DNA of 64,000 nucleotides from Burkholderiaceae bacterium (GTDB lineage Bacteria; Pseudomonadota; Gammaproteobacteria; Burkholderiales; Burkholderiaceae_D). A program made the translations under genes and the position numbers. Each line of letters starts with the position of its first letter. Within the stretch, counting starts at the first letter, position 1. Under the pieces are notes generated by a model that saw only the letters and a list, made by a program, of their open reading frames with translations, did no database searches and was not told the DNA's origin. Shown in pieces: positions 1 through 10,783 of this stretch. The stretch covers positions 1 to 64,000 of the forward strand of contig JAOAUN010000035.1 in the NCBI GenBank assembly GCA_030157545.1, written 5' to 3'.

Positions 1-889
1 TCCATTGCGCGTTGTCGCGCTGATGCGATGTGGTCGACGCCACCAGCGGCACCAGCACACTGGCCACACCGGCGGCGCATAACTCGGCAACGGTAATGGC
101 ACCGGCACGGCAGATCACCAGATCGGCCTGACCATAGCGCGCTGCCATGTCGTCGATGAAGGGCAGCACTTCGGCTTGTACGCCGGCCTTTGCATACGCT
201 TCAGTCAGCGCAGCGATATGCTGCTTGCCCGACTGATGAACAACCGCAGGCCTAGATTCAACAGGCAACAGCGCCAGCGCCGCCGGCACAGTTTCATTCA
301 AAATTTTTGCGCCCAGACTGCCGCCAATAACCAAAATATTTAAAGCACCGCTGCGGGCTTTGTAACGCACGTCTGGCTCAGGCAGTGTGCTGATTTCCTT
401 GCGCACCGGATTACCGGTGACTTGCATCTTGCTGCCAGTCGCAGCGCTGCCGGTGGTAAAACCGAACAGCACTTTTTTTGCAAATGGCAGCAGCGCTTTA
501 TTCGACATCAGCAGTGCGGCATCGGCATTCACCAGCGCCAGCGGTATACCAGCGAGTCGCGCCATCAGGCCACCCGGCACGGTGACATAGCCACCCATGC
601 CCAGCACCACGTCCGGCTTGCGCTGACGGATGATGGCAAAGCAGCGCACGAAACTTGCCACCATCTTGACGGCGCCCGATACCGTATGCTGCCAACCCTT
701 GCCGCGCAAGCCGCTGAATGTGATTGCATCAAACGGCAGGCCATGACGCGGCACCAGATCGGCCTCCATGCCGTGCGTAGTACCGAGCCACGACACTTGC
801 CAGCCACGTGCGCGCATCGTGTCGGCAATGGCCAGACCGGGGAAAATGTGACCGCCAGTGCCGGCAGCCATGACGAGCAGGTGCTTCAT
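1..889 (-). CDS. murG: MurG, undecaprenyl-PP-MurNAc-pentapeptide GlcNAc transferase (3' end outside window)
   Basis: Peripheral inner-membrane glycosyltransferase that adds GlcNAc to lipid I to make lipid II, the last cytoplasmic step of peptidoglycan precursor synthesis. The frame is open from the ATG at 889 to the window edge, about 296 codons of the usual 350 or so, so it is cut by the window and not by mutation. The N-terminus carries the family's glycine-rich [11 protein letters not shown] motif, and a second conserved glycine-rich stretch (VIGGSLGAK) starts the C-terminal Rossmann domain. A GGAGG Shine-Dalgarno site lies 6 nt before the ATG. That site is part of a 24-bp sequence duplicated from the end of ftsW, so murG keeps its own ribosome site although the usual ATGA overlap with ftsW has been lost. 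Confidence 0.95.
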   Translation of the reverse strand, partial: MKHLLVMAAGTGGHIFPGLAIADTMRARGWQVSWLGTTHGMEADLVPRHGLPFDAITFSGLRGKGWQHTVSGAVKMVASFVRCFAIIRQRKPDVVLGMGGYVTVPGGLMARLAGIPLALVNADAALLMSNKALLPFAKKVLFGFTTGSAATGSKMQVTGNPVRKEISTLPEPDVRYKARSGALNILVIGGSLGAKILNETVPAALALLPVESRPAVVHQSGKQHIAALTEAYAKAGVQAEVLPFIDDMAARYGQADLVICRAGAITVAELCAAGVASVLVPLVASTTSHQRDNAQW

Positions 890-1012
890 CCGCGGCCTCC
901 GCGCATGAATAAGGCATTTTGCCTACGGCCAGTCGCTGCCGCTCCTTTAACTTTGCTTTGCAAAGTTAGCCTGCGCCGAAACAGATTATTCATCCGCGGC
1001 CTCCGCGCATGA
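885..1012. repeat. 104-bp insertion with 24-bp direct duplication at the ftsW/murG joint
   Basis: A 24-bp sequence at 885-908 is repeated perfectly at 989-1012, an offset of 104 bp. Each copy holds the last codons and stop of ftsW, the GGAGG ribosome site and a potential murG start. The upstream copy now ends ftsW and the downstream copy starts murG. The roughly 80 bp between them begin and end with a 7-bp inverted repeat (TGAATAA/TTATTCA). They also contain an 8-bp perfect stem with a 3-nt loop (arms AACTTTGC/GCAAAGTT around 949-967) and a 5-bp stem (AGGCA/TGCCT near 912-924). No ORF is evident in the insert. It may be a small mobile or palindromic element with a long target duplication, or the product of a replication slip. 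Confidence 0.85.
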
Positions 1013-2222
1013 GCAATCTGTTTTCATAGTCAATACGCAGCAGTATCGCCAGCCCTATGCAGTTGATCACCACACCGGAGCCGCCATAACTCATCAGCGG
1101 CAAGGTCAGTCCTTTGGTCGGCAACAAGCCGAGGTTGACGCCCATGTTGATGAAGGTTTGCACGCCCAGCCAGATGCCTATGCCTTTGGCGGCAAGACCG
1201 GCGAAGGTGAAGTCGAGGACGATGGCCTGGCGGCCGATGTCGAAAGCGCGCCGCACCAGCCAATAGAACATGAAGGTCACGACCAGTACGCCGGCGAGGC
1301 CCAGTTCTTCGCCTATGACCGCCATCAGGAAGTCGGTATGTGCTTCCGGCAGATAATGCAGTTTTTCCACACTGCCGCCGAGGCCGACGCCGAACAATTC
1401 GCCACGACCGAAAGCAATGAGTGAATGCGACAGCTGGTAAGCCTTGCCGAGGGCGTTCTCTTCAACCCAGGGGTCCATGTAAGCGAAGATGCGCTCACGC
1501 CGCCATGGCGACAGAAGAATCACGAGCGAAAACACGCCGACCAATATGCCCGAGATGCCGCCGAACCAGATGATGTTGATGCCGCCTAAAAACAGGATGC
1601 CCATGGCGATGCAGACGATCACGCCGAAGGCGCCCAGATCCGGCTGCAACAGCAACAGCAAACCGGTGGCGGCGACTGCAATCGCCATCGGCATAAATCC
1701 CTTGGTCAGCTGATGCATGAATTGTTGCTTGCGAACCGTGTAGTCGGCAGCGTAAATCACCATCATTAGCTTGAGCACTTCAGACGGCTGCAGGTTGATA
1801 CCGCCGAAACCAATCCAGCGCCGCGCGCCATTCACACCCTTGCCTATGCCGGGAATCAGCACCAGCACCATCAGCCCCAGCGCGACGACGAACAACATAG
1901 GCGCGGCTTTCTGCCACTGCTCTATTTTGACGCGGAAGGCCAGCAAGCCCAAAAACAGGCCTATGCAAATGAATGTCGCTTGCCGTATCAGGAAATGATG
2001 GGTTTTATAGTTCGCATATTTTGGCGAATCAGGCAGACTGACCGATGCCGAATACACCATTACCAGACCGGACAACAAGAGCAGCAGCGTGACCCACACC
2101 AAAGGCTGGTCATATTCCTTCATGCTGGAACGCTGTCCGATCTTGACTTCAGGCGCGGCAGTACGCTTGCTGGCAAATGCATTGGCGAACGCGCCGGTTA
2201 TGGATGGCACCGCAAATTTCAT
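990..2222 (-). CDS. ftsW: FtsW, septal peptidoglycan polymerase (SEDS family)
   Basis: Integral membrane glycosyltransferase that polymerises lipid II at the division septum with its partner PBP3 (FtsI, encoded upstream in this cluster). 410 residues with about ten hydrophobic segments. SEDS hallmarks are visible, including the [21 protein letters not shown] region and the C-terminal [10 protein letters not shown] motif. A cytoplasmic N-terminal stretch of about 35 residues precedes the first membrane segment. The start ATG shares ATGA with the murD stop, so translation is probably coupled. The gene ends in one copy of the 24-bp duplication described above, which places 100 bp between its stop and murG. 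Confidence 0.95.
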   Translation of the reverse strand: MKFAVPSITGAFANAFASKRTAAPEVKIGQRSSMKEYDQPLVWVTLLLLLSGLVMVYSASVSLPDSPKYANYKTHHFLIRQATFICIGLFLGLLAFRVKIEQWQKAAPMLFVVALGLMVLVLIPGIGKGVNGARRWIGFGGINLQPSEVLKLMMVIYAADYTVRKQQFMHQLTKGFMPMAIAVAATGLLLLLQPDLGAFGVIVCIAMGILFLGGINIIWFGGISGILVGVFSLVILLSPWRRERIFAYMDPWVEENALGKAYQLSHSLIAFGRGELFGVGLGGSVEKLHYLPEAHTDFLMAVIGEELGLAGVLVVTFMFYWLVRRAFDIGRQAIVLDFTFAGLAAKGIGIWLGVQTFINMGVNLGLLPTKGLTLPLMSYGGSGVVINCIGLAILLRIDYENRLLMRGGRG

Positions 2223-3706
2223 GGCATAACCTCACCACGCGCCAGCGCCAGTTCGCGCACGGCGTCGACAAATACTTGCGCGCGCTGCGCGTAATTGGCA
2301 AACATGTCGAGGCTGGCGCACGCCGGCGACAGCAACACGGCGTCACCCGGATTAGCTACCGCAGCGGCTTGCTCCACTGCCTGCTGCAACGATGCGCAAT
2401 CCGTCATTGGCACGCCGGTGTCAGTCAGTGCAGTACGCAATGCCGGTGCGTCGCGCCCGATCAGCATGATGGCGCGGACATGGCGCGCCACCGGCTCGGC
2501 CAGCGGACTGAAGTCCTGTCCTTTGCCATCGCCGCCGGCGATCAGAATAAGATGCGCTTTTTTGCCTGCACCCAGCCCCGCAAGGGCGGCGACAGTGGCG
2601 CCGACATTGGTGCCCTTGCTGTCGTCAAAATATTCAATATCGTTGATGGTGGTGACCAGCTCAACCCGATGCGCTTCGCCTTCGTACATGCGTGTTGCGT
2701 GCAGCAGCGGCGCGAGCGGCAAACCGATCGCGCGGCATAGCGCCAGCGCCGCCAGCGCATTGGTCGCGTTGTGCTGACCGCGAATTTTCAATGCATCAGC
2801 CGGCATTAGCCGGTTGATGAAAATCTCGATTTCGGCTGCCGCCTTGCCCCGTTTTTTCTTTTCACCGTCATCATTGGCAACTGCCAGCATCAGCCATTGC
2901 ATGCCGTTTTCGGTTGACAGTCCGAGGCAGTCCGGCTCAGTCGGCAGGTCGGTGCCAAATGTGACGACTGGCGACAGTGCATGTGCCATTTGCATGGTGC
3001 GTGCATCGTCGCGGTTCAATACGCGCACCGTGTGCGCGCCGAATATGCGCGCCTTGTCGGCTGCATAAGCATCCATCTCGCCATGCCAATCGAGATGGTC
3101 TTGCGTGACGTTCAGGACAGTCGCCGCATCGGCTTGCAGGCTGAATGTGGTGTGCAGCTGAAAGCTCGACAGCTCAAGCACCCAGCACTGCGGCAATGCG
3201 TCGGCATCCAGTGCCGCGCGCAATACGTCAAGCGCGGCAGGGCTGATGTTGCCAGCGACTTGGACGCTCAGGCCGGCAGCGGCGCACAGTTTGCCGGTCA
3301 GGCTGGTGACGGTGGTCTTGCCATTGGTGCCGGTTATGGCGATGACTTTCGGCTGGTAGTCGCGTTCTGTTTTCAGTGTAGCGAGCGCTTGCGCAAACAG
3401 TTCAATCTCACCCCAGACCGGAATATTTTTTTCTGCGGCAGCCGGCAGCAGGCTGGCCAGCTCACGCGCAGGCGCAAGCCCCGGGCTGACTGCAACGAAC
3501 TGCATGCCTTCCAGCAGGGCTGGCGTGAAGTCGCCGGCGATGAATTCAACATCGGGAATGGCTGCTTGCAAAACAGGCAGGCGATCCGGCGCAGAACGGG
3601 TATCGGCAACGCGCACGCGTGCGCCGGCGCGGGCAAGCCAGAGCGCCATCGCCAGACCCGATTCACCGAGTCCGCAAACGAGTACGTGTTGATCCTGATA
3701 ATTCAT
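2219..3706 (-). CDS. murD: MurD, UDP-MurNAc-L-alanine:D-glutamate ligase
   Basis: Cytoplasmic ATP-dependent ligase adding D-Glu to UDP-MurNAc-L-Ala. 495 residues from the chosen start. The N-terminal UDP-binding Rossmann domain begins [17 protein letters not shown], and the Mur-ligase P-loop GTNGKTT is at about residues 126-132. A longer in-frame reading begins at 3790, but it would run 84 bp into mraY. The ATG at 3706 gives the ATGA overlap seen elsewhere in the cluster and matches the family start. A lysine-rich insert ([11 protein letters not shown], middle domain) makes it somewhat longer than E. coli MurD. Confidence 0.95.
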   Translation of the reverse strand: MNYQDQHVLVCGLGESGLAMALWLARAGARVRVADTRSAPDRLPVLQAAIPDVEFIAGDFTPALLEGMQFVAVSPGLAPARELASLLPAAAEKNIPVWGEIELFAQALATLKTERDYQPKVIAITGTNGKTTVTSLTGKLCAAAGLSVQVAGNISPAALDVLRAALDADALPQCWVLELSSFQLHTTFSLQADAATVLNVTQDHLDWHGEMDAYAADKARIFGAHTVRVLNRDDARTMQMAHALSPVVTFGTDLPTEPDCLGLSTENGMQWLMLAVANDDGEKKKRGKAAAEIEIFINRLMPADALKIRGQHNATNALAALALCRAIGLPLAPLLHATRMYEGEAHRVELVTTINDIEYFDDSKGTNVGATVAALAGLGAGKKAHLILIAGGDGKGQDFSPLAEPVARHVRAIMLIGRDAPALRTALTDTGVPMTDCASLQQAVEQAAAVANPGDAVLLSPACASLDMFANYAQRAQVFVDAVRELALARGEVMP

Positions 3707-4872
3707 CGCAGTTTCAATGTTGAGAGTCCGACCAGTACCAGCATCATTGTGATGATCCAGAAGCGCACCACAACCTGCGTTTCCTTCCATCCTTTTTGTT
3801 CATAGTGATGATGCAAGGGCGCCATCAGCAGCACGCGCTTGCCCACACCGGTGCGCATTTTCGTGTACTTGAAATACGCAACCTGCAGTATCACGGACAG
3901 GGTTTCAACGACAAATACGCCGCCCATGATGAAGAGCACGATTTCTTGCCGCACGATGACAGCGATGGTGCCGAGCGCGCCGCCCAGCGCCAGCGCGCCG
4001 ACGTCACCCATGAAGACTTGCGCCGGATAGGCGTTAAACCAAAGGAAGGCGAGACCGGCGCCGGCCATCGCACCACAGAAAATAATCAACTCGCCCGCGC
4101 CCGGTATATGCGGGATCAGCAAATATTTTGCATATGTGGCGCTGCCGGCCAGATAGGCAAAGATGCCCAGGGCCGAGCCGACCATCACGGTCGGCATGAT
4201 CGCGAGGCCATCGAGGCCGTCGGTCAGGTTGACGGCATTGCTGGTGCCGACAATGACAAAGTAAGTCAGTGCGATAAAACCCCAGACGCCAAGCGGATAG
4301 CTGACGGTCTTGAAGAAAGGCACGATCAGATCGGCCTTCGGTGGCAGGTTCATCTCGAAGCCGGACTGCACCCACTCAAGGAACAAGGCCCAGACTTTCA
4401 TGTTGGTCGAACCCGATACCGAGAACGCCAGATAGAAAGCGGCGGTAAGACCGATGACGGACTGCCAGAAATATTTTTCGCGCGAGGCCATGCCTTTCGG
4501 ATCTTTGTAGACCACTTTGCGATAGTCATCGACCCAGCCTATTGCGCCAAAGCCGAGCGTCACAATCAGCACCGGCCACAGGAAGCGGTTGCTCCAGTCG
4601 CCCCACAACAGGGTCGATACGCCGATGCCGATCAGAATCAGCGCGCCGCCCATGGTAGGGGTGCCGGATTTAATCAGGTGCGTTTGCGGGCCGTCGGTAC
4701 GTACTGCCTGACCGACTTTGAGGCGGGTCAGCATGCGGATCACGGCGGGGCCGGAGATCAGTCCGATCAACAAGGCCGTCAGCGTCGCAAACACGGCGCG
4801 GAAGGTAATGAAGTTAAATACGCGCAGTGCGCCTATCTGGTCTTGATAATGTTGGGCGAGCCAGAGCAGCAT
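3703..4872 (-). CDS. mraY: MraY, phospho-MurNAc-pentapeptide transferase
   Basis: Inner-membrane enzyme that transfers phospho-MurNAc-pentapeptide to undecaprenyl phosphate to form lipid I. 389 residues with about ten membrane segments. Family motifs are present: the Asp-rich VDDYRK loop, [13 protein letters not shown], and the C-terminal HHHYE histidine cluster near [19 protein letters not shown] lies 8 nt upstream of the ATG, inside the end of murF (1 nt gap). The stop shares ATGA with the murD start. Confidence 0.96.
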   Translation of the reverse strand: MLLWLAQHYQDQIGALRVFNFITFRAVFATLTALLIGLISGPAVIRMLTRLKVGQAVRTDGPQTHLIKSGTPTMGGALILIGIGVSTLLWGDWSNRFLWPVLIVTLGFGAIGWVDDYRKVVYKDPKGMASREKYFWQSVIGLTAAFYLAFSVSGSTNMKVWALFLEWVQSGFEMNLPPKADLIVPFFKTVSYPLGVWGFIALTYFVIVGTSNAVNLTDGLDGLAIMPTVMVGSALGIFAYLAGSATYAKYLLIPHIPGAGELIIFCGAMAGAGLAFLWFNAYPAQVFMGDVGALALGGALGTIAVIVRQEIVLFIMGGVFVVETLSVILQVAYFKYTKMRTGVGKRVLLMAPLHHHYEQKGWKETQVVVRFWIITMMLVLVGLSTLKLR

Positions 4873-4873
4873 G

Positions 4874-6241
4874 TCAGTGTCCTCCTGCTGCAGCGGTGCC
4901 GCTTAAGTGTTGGACGACGCGTTCCATTTTCATGAAGCGCGATCCTTTGACCAGTACGCTGGCGTTCGGGGCGATGCCGCCGATAACTTCGTTTAACTTG
5001 TCCATGTCTTCAAAGTGACGGGCCTGCGCGCCGAATTCGGTGCTGGCATGACGCGCGAGTGTGCCGAGGGTAAAGAGTTGATCGATATGTCGTGCGCGCG
5101 CATAAGCGCCGATTTCCTGATGAAACGCGACGCCTTCGCTGCCGACTTCACCCATGTCGCCCAGTACCAGCGTGCGTGGCGCTGGTGCAGCGGCCAGCAC
5201 ATCAATGGCGGCGCGCACCGAATCCGGATTGGCGTTGTAGGTGTCATCAATGACGAGCGCACCGTTTTTGGCGCTCTTGCGTTGCAACCGACCAGCCACA
5301 GGCGCGAACGCTTCGAGCCCGCGCGCAATAGTTGCAGTCGATATGCCGATGGCCAATGTCGCAGCACAGGCAGCGAGCGCATTGCGCACGTTGTGCACGC
5401 CGGCGGCGGCCAGTTCGACGGTGAATTTTTCTCCGTTGGCGTTGATGCTGAGCGTGCTGCCGAAGTCCTTGACGATATAAGTACAACTCACGTTCGCTGC
5501 GCTATTGAAACCAAAACTAAGCACACGACGATTTCCAGCCTTCGCCTGCCACAGCGGCGTGAATTCTTCATCAGCCGGAAATACGGCGCAGCCGTCTGCA
5601 GACAGCGCGCTGATGACGGCACCGTTTTCTTCAGCAACGGCAGCAACCGACGCCATGAATTCCTGATGCTCGCGCTGAGCGTTGTTGACCAACGCCACAG
5701 TTGGCGCAGCGATCTCGGCCAGCCGCGCAATTTCGCCCGGATGGTTCATGCCCATCTCGACGACAGCCGCAGCTTGCGTTGCGTCAAGGCGAAACAGCGT
5801 CAGCGGCACGCCGATTTCATTGTTCAGGTTGCCGCGTGTGGACAAGTAATGCGCATCGCCATATTCAGCTTCGAGAATGGCGGCGATCATTTCCTTGACT
5901 GTTGTCTTGCCATTGCTGCCGGTTACGCCGATGACGGGAATGACGAACTGACGGCGCCACCAGTTGGCGATCTGCCCCAATGCGTAACGCGTGTCGGGTA
6001 CGACCAGCGCAGGCAAGGGGTAGCCTGCCGGCGGCATTTTTGCGACGACCACGGCAGCAGCGCCGCGTGCGGCGACTTCGGGCAGGAAGTCGTATGCATC
6101 GAAGCGCTCGCCCGATAACGCAACAAACAAATTGCCGGCAGCGACTGTCTGGCTATTGGTGGAGACGCCATTGATCTGCGCCGGCGCAGTCAAGCTCGCG
6201 CCGGGAATGAAGGACAACAAATCGCTTAGTTCAGCGCGCAT
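4874..6241 (-). CDS. murF: MurF, UDP-MurNAc-tripeptide:D-Ala-D-Ala ligase
   Basis: Cytoplasmic ATP-dependent ligase completing the UDP-MurNAc-pentapeptide. 455 residues. The P-loop GSNGKTT lies at about 108-114, and the [10 protein letters not shown] motif sits before the C-terminal domain. A TTG one codon upstream (6244) is also in frame. The ATG at 6241 is preferred because it lies 6 nt from GGAGG and makes the TGATG one-base overlap with murE. Confidence 0.95.
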   Translation of the reverse strand: MRAELSDLLSFIPGASLTAPAQINGVSTNSQTVAAGNLFVALSGERFDAYDFLPEVAARGAAAVVVAKMPPAGYPLPALVVPDTRYALGQIANWWRRQFVIPVIGVTGSNGKTTVKEMIAAILEAEYGDAHYLSTRGNLNNEIGVPLTLFRLDATQAAAVVEMGMNHPGEIARLAEIAAPTVALVNNAQREHQEFMASVAAVAEENGAVISALSADGCAVFPADEEFTPLWQAKAGNRRVLSFGFNSAANVSCTYIVKDFGSTLSINANGEKFTVELAAAGVHNVRNALAACAATLAIGISTATIARGLEAFAPVAGRLQRKSAKNGALVIDDTYNANPDSVRAAIDVLAAAPAPRTLVLGDMGEVGSEGVAFHQEIGAYARARHIDQLFTLGTLARHASTEFGAQARHFEDMDKLNEVIGGIAPNASVLVKGSRFMKMERVVQHLSGTAAAGGH

Positions 6242-7773
6242 CAATGACCTCCATGTCGGGTAGCGCGCGACGCAAGTGCCAGCGCTGCATGATCGGCATC
6301 GAGAAAGGCGAGTTTGCGGCCTTTGATTTCCTGATAATTTTCGTGTCCCTTACCTGCAATGAGCACAACGTCCTGCTTGCCCGCGTGTTTTATGGCCGAC
6401 AAAATGGCCGTGGCACGATCTTCAATAACCTGCAATTTATCGCGCTGGTCTGCTGCCACATCGGCAATGATCTGCGCGATGATGGCGGCCGGTTCTTCGC
6501 TGCGCGGATTGTCATTGGTGACAATCATGTGATCGGCTTGCAATGCGACCGCGCTCATTTGCGGGCGCTTGCCCGGATCGCGATCGCCACCACAACCAAA
6601 CACGCACCACAACTGTCCATGCCGCTCAAGTGCAGCCTGCCGCAAGGTCTGCAGCACTTTGTCGAGTGCGTCTGGTGTATGCGCGTAGTCAATGACGACC
6701 AGCGGCGCATCAATGCCACCCGACTGCTGCATGCGTCCCGGCACCGCGACCAGCGATTCAAGGGCGGCAATGACAGCTTGCCATTCGAGTCCGCGCGCAA
6801 ACAGCACGCCCGCAATCGCCAGCACGTTACTGACATTAAATTCGCCGACTAGTTGCGTGCGAACCAGACCGGAACCAAAAGGCGTGGTTAACTGAAAAAC
6901 CGTTCCTTGCTGGCCCATGCGGATTTCACTCGCCGCCAGGATGTCAACGCCGTCTGCGCTGGCGCCAGCAAGGGAATAGCCCGTCACACGGGTCGCCGGC
7001 ATGCGCGCGCGCAGTTGCGCCAGCAGGCGCATGCTCATTGCGTCATCGAAATTGAGAACGGCATGCGATAAACCAGGCCAGTTAAACAGGCGCGCCTTGG
7101 CAGCTTCATAAGTTGCCATATCGCCGTGATAGTCGAGGTGATCGCGGGTGAAATTGGTCAGTACTGCCACATCGACATGCAGTCCGTTCATGCGGCCCTG
7201 ATCAAGCCCGATTGACGAAGCTTCAATCGCCAGCGCTTCTGCGCCCTGCCGTTTCTGTTCTGCGATGCTGCGCTGCAGTTGAACGGGGTCGGGCGTGGTG
7301 TAACCGGTAATGTCAAAGTTATTGCATTTGCCATTGATGAACAGGCCGGTGCCGAGCGTGCCGATAACTGTGGTCGGCGAGCCGCCGCGGGACAAGGCCT
7401 GGCCCAGCCATTGGGTGCACGATGTTTTACCGTTCGTGCCGGTGACGGCAACGGAAAACATTTTTTGATCGGGTCGCTCGTACCAGAGGCTGGCGATGAA
7501 GCCAGCAAGGTCTTTCAATTCGGGCACGGCATGATGCGGCACATCCCACTGCGGCTGCCAGGTAAATTCACCAGCGGACTCATGCAGCACGGCCCTGGCG
7601 CCCGCCTCGATCGCCTGCGTAATGTAATGCCGGCCGTCGCCGGCATCACCCGCACAGGCAATGAATACATCGCCGGGTTTGATGCGGCGCGAGTCGGCTG
7701 TCAGCTGCGCTGATGGCGCAATCTGCAAAAGCCAGTCGACAGTTTTTTGCGCGAGTACGGAATGCATCGTCAT
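6241..7773 (-). CDS. murE: MurE, UDP-MurNAc-L-Ala-D-Glu:meso-diaminopimelate ligase
   Basis: Adds the third residue of the stem peptide. 510 residues. The P-loop TGTNGKTS is at about 111-118, and the DNPRSEEP motif near residue 415 is the signature of meso-DAP selecting MurE, as expected for a Gram-negative wall. A GTG at 7776 (GTGA overlap with the ftsI stop) is an alternative start. The ATG at 7773 is chosen because it lies 6 nt from GGAGAG, whereas the GTG lies only 3 nt away. Confidence 0.94.
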   Translation of the reverse strand: MTMHSVLAQKTVDWLLQIAPSAQLTADSRRIKPGDVFIACAGDAGDGRHYITQAIEAGARAVLHESAGEFTWQPQWDVPHHAVPELKDLAGFIASLWYERPDQKMFSVAVTGTNGKTSCTQWLGQALSRGGSPTTVIGTLGTGLFINGKCNNFDITGYTTPDPVQLQRSIAEQKRQGAEALAIEASSIGLDQGRMNGLHVDVAVLTNFTRDHLDYHGDMATYEAAKARLFNWPGLSHAVLNFDDAMSMRLLAQLRARMPATRVTGYSLAGASADGVDILAASEIRMGQQGTVFQLTTPFGSGLVRTQLVGEFNVSNVLAIAGVLFARGLEWQAVIAALESLVAVPGRMQQSGGIDAPLVVIDYAHTPDALDKVLQTLRQAALERHGQLWCVFGCGGDRDPGKRPQMSAVALQADHMIVTNDNPRSEEPAAIIAQIIADVAADQRDKLQVIEDRATAILSAIKHAGKQDVVLIAGKGHENYQEIKGRKLAFLDADHAALALASRATRHGGH

Positions 7774-9530
7774 CACATGCTCTCCGTGACTGGCTGCGCC
7801 GGCATGATGACATTGGCCACGTTGGAGTCGGGCGCGACATTCAGGGAGCGCAAGGCGCTGGCGGCGACATTGGCAAAGACCGGCGCAGCAACCTGGCCGC
7901 CATAATGCTGGCCGCCGGATGGCTCATCGATCATGACGGCGATGATGATGCGTGGATCGGAAACAGGTGCGAAGCCGACGAAAGAAGCGACGTATTTTTT
8001 GACGTAGCGGCCACCTTCGAGCTTGTAGGCAGTGCCGGTCTTGCCGGCGACACGATACCCGCGAACTTGCGCCTGCGGCGCAGTGCCAGTGGCGCTGACG
8101 ACATGCTCCATCATCTCGCGCATCTGCAGGGCTGTTTTATCGCTGATGATGCGCTGTGCGACCGGCGGCTGCGTGAGCTTTTGAAAACTTAATGGAATCA
8201 TTTCGCCGTCGCGGGCAAAGAGCATATAGGAGCGCGCCAGCTGTATCAGTGACACGGACACGCCATGTCCGTAGCTCATCGTGGCCTGCTCGATAGGCTG
8301 CCATGATTTATACGGCCGCATGCGACCGGCTACGGCGCCCGGGAAGCCGAAGCGCGGCTGCTGGCCGAAACCGGCAGCGGTGAACATGTCCCACATTTCA
8401 CGCGGCTGCAATTTTTGCGCAACGCGCACGGTGCCGACGTTGGAAGAAACTTCAATGATGTGCGAGACCGTCATCGACGACGCATGCGGATGCGAGTCGC
8501 CGATGGTGGCGCTACCTATCGTGAGTTTGTTAGGCGTGTCGAGAATAGTTTGTGGCGAGATCAGGTTTTTTTCCAGCCCGAGCGCAATCGTGAAAGGCTT
8601 CATGGTGGAGCCCGGCTCGAAGGTGTCGGTCATGACCCGGTTGCGCAGCTGTGGCCCGACCAGACCTTGCCGGTTGTTCGGGTTGTAGGTCGGCAGGTTT
8701 GCCATCGCCAGCACCTCGCCCGTCTTCACATCCAGCACGACGATGCCACCGGCTTTCGCGTGATGTTTGTCGACGGCCGCCTGCAATTGCGAAAAGGCGA
8801 TGTACTGGATCTTGCTGTCTATCGACAGGGTCAGGTCGTGTCCGTCCTGCGGCTCGCGCACGAAGCCAATGTCTTCAACAATCCGGCCCAGTCTGTCTTT
8901 GATGACGCGACGGCTGCCGTTAATACCGGCCAGTGAAGCCTGCTGCGACTTCTCCATGCCATCCTGGCCCTTGTCTTCGAAATTGGTAAAGCCCACCAGA
9001 TGCGAGGCTACCGGTCCGACCGGATAAAAACGCTTGTAGGCTTTGCGCGTATTAATTCCGGGTATATCAAGAGCGACAATACGCTCGGCGACTTCCTGCT
9101 CAACTTGGCGCTTGAGATAAACAAAGTTACTGTCGGAGGCCAGTTTCTTTTTCAGGTCAGACTGGCTCATTTCAAGTAATTCCGCGAGCGCACGCAGTTT
9201 TTCCGGCGGCGCGACCACGTCTTCGGGAATTGCCCAGATTGCTTTGGCAGGCAAGGACGTTGCCATCACCTCGCCGCTGCGGTCTGTGATTTTGCCGCGG
9301 GTGGCCGGTAGCTCGAGCGTGCGCGCATAGCGCGAAGCGCCCTGCTTTTGCAGAAAGTCGGTGGTCAATGCCTGCAGCCAGAATGCGCGGCCAGCCAAGG
9401 CTGCGAATGCAGCAAACAAGAAAAACAGCACCAGATTCGAGCGCCACGCCGGCAGTTTCACTGCCAGCATCGGGCTGGGCAAGAACGGCAGGCCGCGGCC
9501 GGCTGCGGTGCGAGACGGTGTGACGCGCAT
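7773..9530 (-). CDS. ftsI: FtsI/PBP3, septal peptidoglycan transpeptidase
   Basis: Class B penicillin-binding protein that cross-links septal peptidoglycan in the periplasm, working with FtsW and FtsL. 585 residues: one membrane anchor at about 32-52, a non-catalytic dimerisation domain, then the transpeptidase domain. All three active-site motifs are present: STMK at 308-311 (catalytic Ser308), SSN at 362-364 and KTGT at 497-500. The start codon shares one base with the ftsL stop (TAATG). Confidence 0.96.
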   Translation of the reverse strand: MRVTPSRTAAGRGLPFLPSPMLAVKLPAWRSNLVLFFLFAAFAALAGRAFWLQALTTDFLQKQGASRYARTLELPATRGKITDRSGEVMATSLPAKAIWAIPEDVVAPPEKLRALAELLEMSQSDLKKKLASDSNFVYLKRQVEQEVAERIVALDIPGINTRKAYKRFYPVGPVASHLVGFTNFEDKGQDGMEKSQQASLAGINGSRRVIKDRLGRIVEDIGFVREPQDGHDLTLSIDSKIQYIAFSQLQAAVDKHHAKAGGIVVLDVKTGEVLAMANLPTYNPNNRQGLVGPQLRNRVMTDTFEPGSTMKPFTIALGLEKNLISPQTILDTPNKLTIGSATIGDSHPHASSMTVSHIIEVSSNVGTVRVAQKLQPREMWDMFTAAGFGQQPRFGFPGAVAGRMRPYKSWQPIEQATMSYGHGVSVSLIQLARSYMLFARDGEMIPLSFQKLTQPPVAQRIISDKTALQMREMMEHVVSATGTAPQAQVRGYRVAGKTGTAYKLEGGRYVKKYVASFVGFAPVSDPRIIIAVMIDEPSGGQHYGGQVAAPVFANVAASALRSLNVAPDSNVANVIMPAQPVTESM

Positions 9531-9802
9531 TACCGTGCTCCCGCGGTCAGATACTGGGTGCGGTTGGAGCCCGGCACCAACATGCCAAGCGCATTTTTGG
9601 CCAGCGCATCAATGCGCGCATGCTTGGCCAGCTGCGACTGCTCAAGCTGCAGTTGATTCCAGGTGATTTCGAGTTCGCGCTGACGCACTTGTGCGCGTTC
9701 GAGCTCAATGAACAAGCGGCGCGCCTGATATTGCGAGTTGACCAGCATCAGCGCGCAAAGCATCAGCAACGTCAGCACCGGAAAAATTGTGCGGTCGTTC
9801 AT
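9530..9802 (-). CDS. ftsL: FtsL, cell division protein
   Basis: Small bitopic divisome protein (90 residues) that forms a periplasmic coiled coil with FtsB and activates FtsWI. A single membrane segment lies at about 7-22, followed by a heptad-like helical region ([17 protein letters not shown]). Identification rests on position between rsmH and ftsI plus topology, because FtsL sequence is poorly conserved. Its start shares ATGA with the rsmH stop. Confidence 0.9.
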   Translation of the reverse strand: MNDRTIFPVLTLLMLCALMLVNSQYQARRLFIELERAQVRQRELEITWNQLQLEQSQLAKHARIDALAKNALGMLVPGSNRTQYLTAGAR

Positions 9803-10773
9803 ACTGCACTCCCGTCTGCTGCAGGCAAGCGCATTGCACAGCGCATGACGGCCGAGCGCGAGCGCGGGTTGGCGGCGATTTCTTCGGCCGAGGGCTTGGT
9901 CTTGGAGATCAGCGACATCAGTGGTTGCGGCAAGTCGACCGCACGAATCGGCAGCCGTCGGTCAGGCTGCGGTACCGTGGCTTTGGATGCCATGAACCGC
10001 TTGACGAGTCTATCTTCAAGCGAATGAAAACTGATCACCACCAACCTCCCGTACGGACCAAGATGGCCGTATGCCTGCGTCAAACCTGTTTCAAGTTCTT
10101 CAAGTTCCTTATTGATGAAAATCCGTACAGCTTGAAAAGTCCTGGTGGCCGGATCCTTGCCTTTTTCGCGGGTTTTGACGACTTGTGCCACGAGCGCGGC
10201 AAGCTGTCGTGTGCTTGAAATTGGCTCGACTGCCCGGCGAGCAACAATCGCCTTTGCAATCTGAAAAGCAAACCGTTCTTCCCCATAGTTGCGAATCACT
10301 TTCTCTATGTTGTCCTGCGTCTCGCTGGCCAGCCATTGCGCCGCCGATATGCCGCGCGTGGTGTCCATGCGCATATCGAGCGGGCCATCAGCCCGAAAAC
10401 TAAAACCCCTTGCCGCATCGTCAACCTGCGGCGACGACACGCCCAAGTCAAGCAAGATGCCATCAACCCAACGTATGCCGCGCGCCGCCAGCGCCGTATC
10501 CATCGTGGCAAAACTGTCATGCACAATGGAGAAGCGCGCGTCGGTGCGCGCCAGCTCTTCACCCACTGCGATTGCCTGCGGGTCTTTGTCGAATGCGATC
10601 AAACGACCGCGCTCCGACAACCCTGACAGCAAAAGACGACTATGCCCGCCGCGCCCAAAGGTGCCGTCGACGTAAACACCGTCACGCCGCGCATCCTTGA
10701 GTGCAAGTGCGTCGACCGCCTCCTCCAGCAGCACAGTGCGGTGCGTAAATTCAGGCACCGTGGTTTGATTCAT
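9799..10773 (-). CDS. rsmH: RsmH, 16S rRNA (cytosine1402-N4)-methyltransferase
   Basis: SAM-dependent methyltransferase (old name MraW) modifying C1402 in the ribosomal P site. 324 residues. The SAM-binding motif [12 protein letters not shown] is near residues 31-42, the [11 protein letters not shown] motif follows, and the C-terminal [10 protein letters not shown] motif is clear. It lies 10 nt after mraZ and overlaps ftsL by 4 nt, so it belongs to the same transcript. Confidence 0.96.
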   Translation of the reverse strand: MNQTTVPEFTHRTVLLEEAVDALALKDARRDGVYVDGTFGRGGHSRLLLSGLSERGRLIAFDKDPQAIAVGEELARTDARFSIVHDSFATMDTALAARGIRWVDGILLDLGVSSPQVDDAARGFSFRADGPLDMRMDTTRGISAAQWLASETQDNIEKVIRNYGEERFAFQIAKAIVARRAVEPISSTRQLAALVAQVVKTREKGKDPATRTFQAVRIFINKELEELETGLTQAYGHLGPYGRLVVISFHSLEDRLVKRFMASKATVPQPDRRLPIRAVDLPQPLMSLISKTKPSAEEIAANPRSRSAVMRCAMRLPAADGSAV

Positions 10774-10783
10774 CGCTGTGCCG

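Noticed and set aside
3796..4935. 379-codon plus-strand frame opposite mraY
   Set aside because: Shadow of mraY, with composition rich in His, Gln and Arg typical of antisense frames in GC-rich genes.
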